This document shows, piece after piece, positions 62,001 to 64,000 of a stretch of 64,000 nt of DNA (its first letter is position 1; each line of letters begins with the position of its first letter). Both the position numbers and the translations under genes were made by a program. Source of the stretch: Antedon bifida (lineage: Eukaryota; Echinodermata; Crinoidea; Comatulida; Antedonidae); NCBI GenBank assembly GCA_963402885.1, contig OY727102.1, positions 8,618,001-8,682,000 on the forward strand, read 5' to 3'. Below the pieces are notes generated by a model. That model did not search any database. It had not been told where the DNA came from and worked only from the letters and a program-made list of their open reading frames with translations.

Positions 62001-63748
62001 ACATAAAAATTCGACACTTTTTTTGCATTTCATAGAATGTATGTATTTTAGTAAGATTATTTATATTGACAGGTAGGTATTTCTGAATACAACATAAAAT
62101 ATTGTTAAAAAATGTTAAAATGTAAAAAAATATATATTGTGTTAAAAAACTTTTCATTAAATATTATTTTTCATAAGTATACATTTTTTTATAATTCTAG
62201 TATTTAAATTTATAATTATAATCATAAATATTATTTTAATTGATTTTTAAACCGCTAAAAAAAAAAGAATTTCAGACGTAGACTCGGCCCCGCCTACAAG
62301 TTAAGTTATATAGGCCTAAGCCTAAGGATACATTCTGCCTAAGAAATATCGGGACGAAAGCAGACAAATTTTAAATTTAACTAAGTACTTCAATAGTAAT
62401 GTTAACATTCAATTTTATTTCCCTTTTGATTATTCTAACCGTAAGTTGCACTTTAAATTGAAATACGGAAAAAAGTTTAGGCCAAGAAACAGCGTATCTG
62501 CCACTTATATAGAATGGGTTATGGCCGCCGCATAGCAAATTTAAAGCTTCTTGATAAATACTCCACTTATTAAATCATTTAATAAATCGTTTAAATTGAC
62601 GTTTCAAAGCAAATATTCCACGAGAAACGACATTTTCTGACATGCCTTGTGTGCTAGGAAGACTAGTTCAAAAAATGGAACAGTCCACTGCAGCGGTGTC
62701 CAATCATTAGAGTGCATACCTCCGCCTACTGTAAAATTCTCCTACACAAGATTTCACCGTAAAAAATTATTTTTTTATTTGTGTCTTAATGCTGTGTGTG
62801 ATTAGGCTAATTTTACTACAACCATGTGTATGTGAATGGTTATGGTCCAGAATTGGGACCCTGGTCCGGATTGTCTCTATAATTTAATGGAGTGGTCCTT
62901 GACCACATATCTATCTGTATTTTCATTTTGGTAAAGATCTTGCAATAACTTTTTGAGTAATCCTGCTAACAAACAAACACACGCGATCGACTACATATAC
63001 CTCCTTGGCGGAGTTAAATTAACGCGCTAATACATGCACATTGCCTGGACGATGGTAATTTAGTAATAAGCGGAGAAATTAATGAATTTTTCAGTGGTTG
63101 GTAAAAAAATATGATGTGGTTTATCAAACATAAATATAAATTAGCTTCAATTCAATACTAAATTAGCCAGATTAAAAAGAGAAAGACTAAAACATTTGAG
63201 GCAAATGTAAATAATATTAATAACCGATTTACATATCAAAATAAAGAGTATTTAAAGCCTGATAACATTTAACAAAAATTACTCCACCACCTATTATGGA
63301 CCTTGTGCGATCGTGTTTTGAAAATAAAATATTGTTTAAATTTTAAAAAATATATATTGTGTGGGTATTGTTTCTGTTTATTAAATATTATTTTTCGTAG
63401 GTATACATTTTTTTATAATTCTAGTATTTAAATTTATAATTATAATCATAAATATTATTTTAATTGATTTTCGAACAGCTAAAAATAAGAATTAAACCCG
63501 TTCGTTTCCATTTTGTGCGTAGACTCGGCCGCGCCTACAAGATAAGTTATATAGGCCTAAGCCTAATGCTAAATTAGTTTTACTGTATAAGATGATTTTA
63601 ATTTACCTGGGCCATCAAACCTAGAGGCGGCATCCTTGGTCCTCATGTTAGGTTGTTGTGTGATGGGCAGTAGATATTGTTGATACCCCTTCAGCATGGA
63701 TGCCATGAAAACAAGGAATGCCTCTTGGATGCATAATTCCATGCGAGC
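43946..63748 (-). CDS. DENND4: DENND4-type Rab guanine nucleotide exchange factor, C-terminal 1409 residues (16 exons); N-terminus outside the window
   Basis: DENND4A/B/C and fly Crag activate Rab10-type GTPases in exocytic traffic. Exons, 5' to 3' on the minus strand: 63748-63607, 61236-61091, 60380-60256, 59248-59066, 57732-57459, 55981-55729, 55502-55326, 54449-54303, 53055-51697, 49695-49521, 49076-48654, 48493-48235, 47776-47690, 47596-47427, 45978-45806, 44082-43946. They sum to 4230 nt with stop and all phases agree. Fragment numbering: end of the dDENN region 1-96; acidic linker 97-138; PPR-type helical region about 199-320; Ser/Asp-rich disordered linker about 330-935; zinc-ribbon-like Cys at 968/971 and 995/998; conserved C-terminal domain from about 1195 to 1409. 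The MABP, uDENN and core DENN parts must lie beyond 64000. Intact throughout the visible part. Confidence 0.94.
44476..45390. repeat. Degenerate repeat block with CGGCCG(T/C)TTACGGGAGG motifs
   Basis: Variants of GGCCG-TTACG-GAGG occur near 44655, 45250, 45290, 45343 and 45370, spaced irregularly in a DENND4 intron. The small open frames here (such as 44476-44751) are by-products of the repeat and not credible genes. Confidence 0.5.
46240..47300. repeat. Minisatellite of about 48 units, 21 and 24 bp mixed
   Basis: The core ACTGCTACAAATACC is followed by ACC, ATCATC, ACCATC or ACCATCAAC, giving 21- or 24-bp units in blocks (for example four 21-bp ATCATC units, then six 24-bp units). All units are multiples of three, so open frames of 406 codons (plus) and 408 codons (minus) arise without selection being needed. 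It fills most of the intron between DENND4 exons 47427-47596 and 45806-45978. Confidence 0.95.
47839..47965. mobile_element. 127-bp MITE with TAA target duplication
   Basis: The left end AGCTCTGTCTACA and right end T(G)TTAGACAGAGCT are inverted. TAA flanks both sides (47836-47838, 47966-47968). Copy 1 is at 6084-6237. Confidence 0.8.
48235..48493 (-). CDS. DENND4: DENND4 exon: start of the conserved C-terminal domain
   Basis: [20 protein letters not shown] and MHPIIFWNL, continued in 47690-47776 by [17 protein letters not shown]. Closely matches vertebrate DENND4A/C. Confidence 0.95.
49521..49695 (-). CDS. DENND4: DENND4 exon: first half of the zinc-ribbon-like motif
   Basis: [20 protein letters not shown] followed by [13 protein letters not shown], matching the vertebrate SCxRC...YDEEIMAGW block. 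The second Cys pair (KCFFC) opens the next exon, 48654-49076. Confidence 0.93.
51697..53055 (-). CDS. DENND4: DENND4 exon: long disordered linker
   Basis: A single 1359-nt exon, much the largest in the window, encoding about residues 483-936. It is rich in Ser, Thr, Asp, Asn and Glu with short basic and RSRSTSGDS-like motifs, and has an Ala/Lys stretch ([17 protein letters not shown]) near the end that resembles a conserved vertebrate DENND4 segment. Little family conservation is expected here; its assignment rests on phase and position. Confidence 0.88.
56660..56765. repeat. Short block of CTCGAAAAGAAGG-type repeats
   Basis: AACCTCGAAAAGAAGG, CCCTCGAAGGGAAGG, ATCTCGAAAAGAAAG and CATCTCGAGATCAAG follow one another in a DENND4 intron, four diverged units with irregular spacing. 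Confidence 0.5.
57459..57732 (-). CDS. DENND4: DENND4 exon: PPR region
   Basis: [31 protein letters not shown] and ASTYGYYNK are diagnostic for the pentatricopeptide-like segment of DENND4 proteins; the next exon (55729-55981) continues [11 protein letters not shown] and [14 protein letters not shown]. Confidence 0.95.
58192..58427 (+). mobile_element. Probable 5' LTR of a retroelement
   Basis: Begins TGTTGTATTG and ends CTCAACTCA (TG...CA). It contains a TATA-like TATAATAG near 58250 and an AATAAA near 58360, and is followed after a few bases by TGGCCAGTGAGGCCG, a plausible primer-binding site. No matching 3' LTR is in the window, so the boundaries are provisional. Confidence 0.55.
58520..59035 (+). 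pseudogene. Gag-like fragment of an LTR retroelement, truncated
   Basis: The frame starts at ATG 58520 ([20 protein letters not shown]), meets TAG at 58658-58660, then continues in the same frame with a long Ala/Glu/Lys/Leu-rich coiled-coil-like segment ([20 protein letters not shown], then [11 protein letters not shown]). This composition is usual for BEL/Pao- or Gypsy-type gag N-termini. Similarity stops around 59035, 30 nt short of DENND4 exon 59066-59248. The frame runs on through that exon on the wrong strand by chance. No protease or polymerase is present. Confidence 0.6.
59444..60117. mobile_element. Composite MITE, relative of the 39547 element
   Basis: The left end AGGCCCATTTAAAACTAGGA and the following 170 bp resemble 39547-39720. 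The right end, GTGTAAATTGGCCT, is from a related but different terminus. TAA flanks both sides (59441-59443, 60118-60120). The interior includes unrelated repeat DNA. Confidence 0.55.
59838..61060. repeat. Cluster of four partial repeat copies around the tRNA-like sequence
   Basis: ATTCTA(A/G)-(A)C-GCC-GGTGATATACTGAAA occurs near 59838, 60568, 60648 and 61015, each followed by an ATTAATTTGAAAT-like AT-rich segment. The copy at 60648 runs into the tRNA-like sequence. A fragment of the same family is at 12505-12650. Confidence 0.7.
60734..60805 (-). tRNA. tRNA-like sequence (Gly-type, anticodon ACC), degenerate; likely SINE head or tRNA pseudogene
   Basis: 72 nt on the minus strand. The A box is TGGTCTAATGG, the anticodon stem CTGC/GCAG carries loop ATACCAA (anticodon ACC), and the T loop is TTCGAAT. 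The acceptor stem pairs except at one position, but the T stem has mismatches at two of five pairs. It sits inside a repeat in a DENND4 intron, so a functional tRNA gene is unlikely. Confidence 0.55.
61091..61236 (-). CDS. DENND4: DENND4 exon: end of dDENN region
   Basis: [16 protein letters not shown] and [10 protein letters not shown] match the conserved TQxFxxFIEExSFVS...FFDDC block. Confidence 0.93.
62110..62333. repeat. Direct repeat, left copy (about 220 bp)
   Basis: Nearly identical to about 63345-63570 over ATTAAATATTATTTTTC, a long ATTTAAATTTATAATTATAA segment, TAGACTCGGCC and ATATAGGCCTAAGCCTAA, in the same orientation. It lies in a DENND4 intron. Confidence 0.8.
63345..63570. repeat. 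Direct repeat, right copy
   Basis: Partner of 62110-62333, about 1.23 kb apart. The space between holds a fragment with CATACCTCCGCC (near 62715) and ACCTCCTTGGCGGAG (near 63000), which looks like the two ends of another short element. No open frame of note. Confidence 0.8.
63607..63748 (-). CDS. DENND4: DENND4 exon: dDENN region
   Basis: Has [20 protein letters not shown] and a downstream FDGPG joining to FIKSRDKM in the next exon. Vertebrate DENND4 has the same order (FMASxLKGY ... FIKSRDRxY). Confidence 0.92.
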
Positions 63749-64000
63749 CTGTAGAATAAATTATGTTGATTAATTATTACATTATAGATGTATATAGAGA
63801 TATCCTAAAGTTGTATTATATTGGTTATTTTAACTACTGGCCTATTGGTACTTTTTTCACGCTGCTGCTCTAGCCCGCTACGTCACAAGAGATGACGTAA
63901 TCCGATATAAAGCAAGCAGCAGTTTTAGTACTGAGAGACTGACATTTTTGCGAAAATGGAAACTCCACTATAATTTATAGGTCCCAGCTGCTAGACCCAA
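63749..64000. other. DENND4 intron at the window edge
   Basis: Upstream intron of DENND4. It contains a short imperfect palindrome TACGTCACAAGAGATGACGTA near 63881 between CTGCTGCTC and GCAAGCAGCAG; it may be the end of a MITE cut by the window. Nothing else seen. Confidence 0.3.

Overview
This is a window of animal nuclear DNA, not bacterial. The genes are split into many short exons with GT-AG introns, the DNA is very AT-rich, and all introns and spacers are full of transposon debris. The protein matches are to families shared by vertebrates and invertebrates. Short CCTAGG/AGGCCT-type motifs are common in the spacers. I associate these with marine deuterostome invertebrates such as echinoderms; this is an impression, not proof.

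Layout. (1) 45-752, plus strand: the last two coding exons of pyroglutamyl-peptidase I (PGPEP1), with the catalytic Cys and His exons present. (2) 753-8505: spacer with a 12-bp-TIR MITE, a dispersed repeat and a degraded short MITE, and no gene I can support. (3) 8506-34445, minus strand: a complete class-1 P4-ATPase (phospholipid flippase) of the ATP8B type. I assembled it as 23 coding exons, 3708 nt, 1235 aa, with every splice phase consistent and all P-type ATPase signature motifs intact. PGPEP1 and ATP8B are convergent. (4) 34446-43945: spacer with a possible 5' non-coding exon for ATP8B, foldbacks and two clean MITEs with 3-bp TTA/TAA target duplications. (5) 43946-63748, minus strand and running off the right edge: the C-terminal 1409 residues of a DENND4-type Rab GEF (16 exons, 4230 nt including stop, phase-consistent). 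It carries the end of the DENN module, the PPR region, a long serine-rich linker, a zinc-ribbon-like Cys cluster and the conserved C-terminal domain. ATP8B and DENND4 lie head-to-tail on the same strand.

Mobile and repeated DNA makes up the rest. There is a broken Harbinger element whose end lies 15 nt from an ATP8B splice donor, and an LTR-retroelement 5' end with a gag-like fragment ending just beside a DENND4 exon. There is also a decayed non-LTR reverse transcriptase, tRNA-headed SINE-like sequences, several MITE families, long inverted and direct repeats, a 20-bp minisatellite, and a ~1.06-kb 21/24-bp minisatellite that is open for over 400 codons on both strands.

The two large genes work in membrane identity: ATP8B proteins move lipids between bilayer leaflets, and DENND4 proteins activate Rab10-type GTPases in exocytic traffic. 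Their adjacency may be incidental. I found no convincing new biological system. The most notable points are the transposon-exon contacts, the two-strand-open minisatellite and the recurrent TWA-target MITEs.
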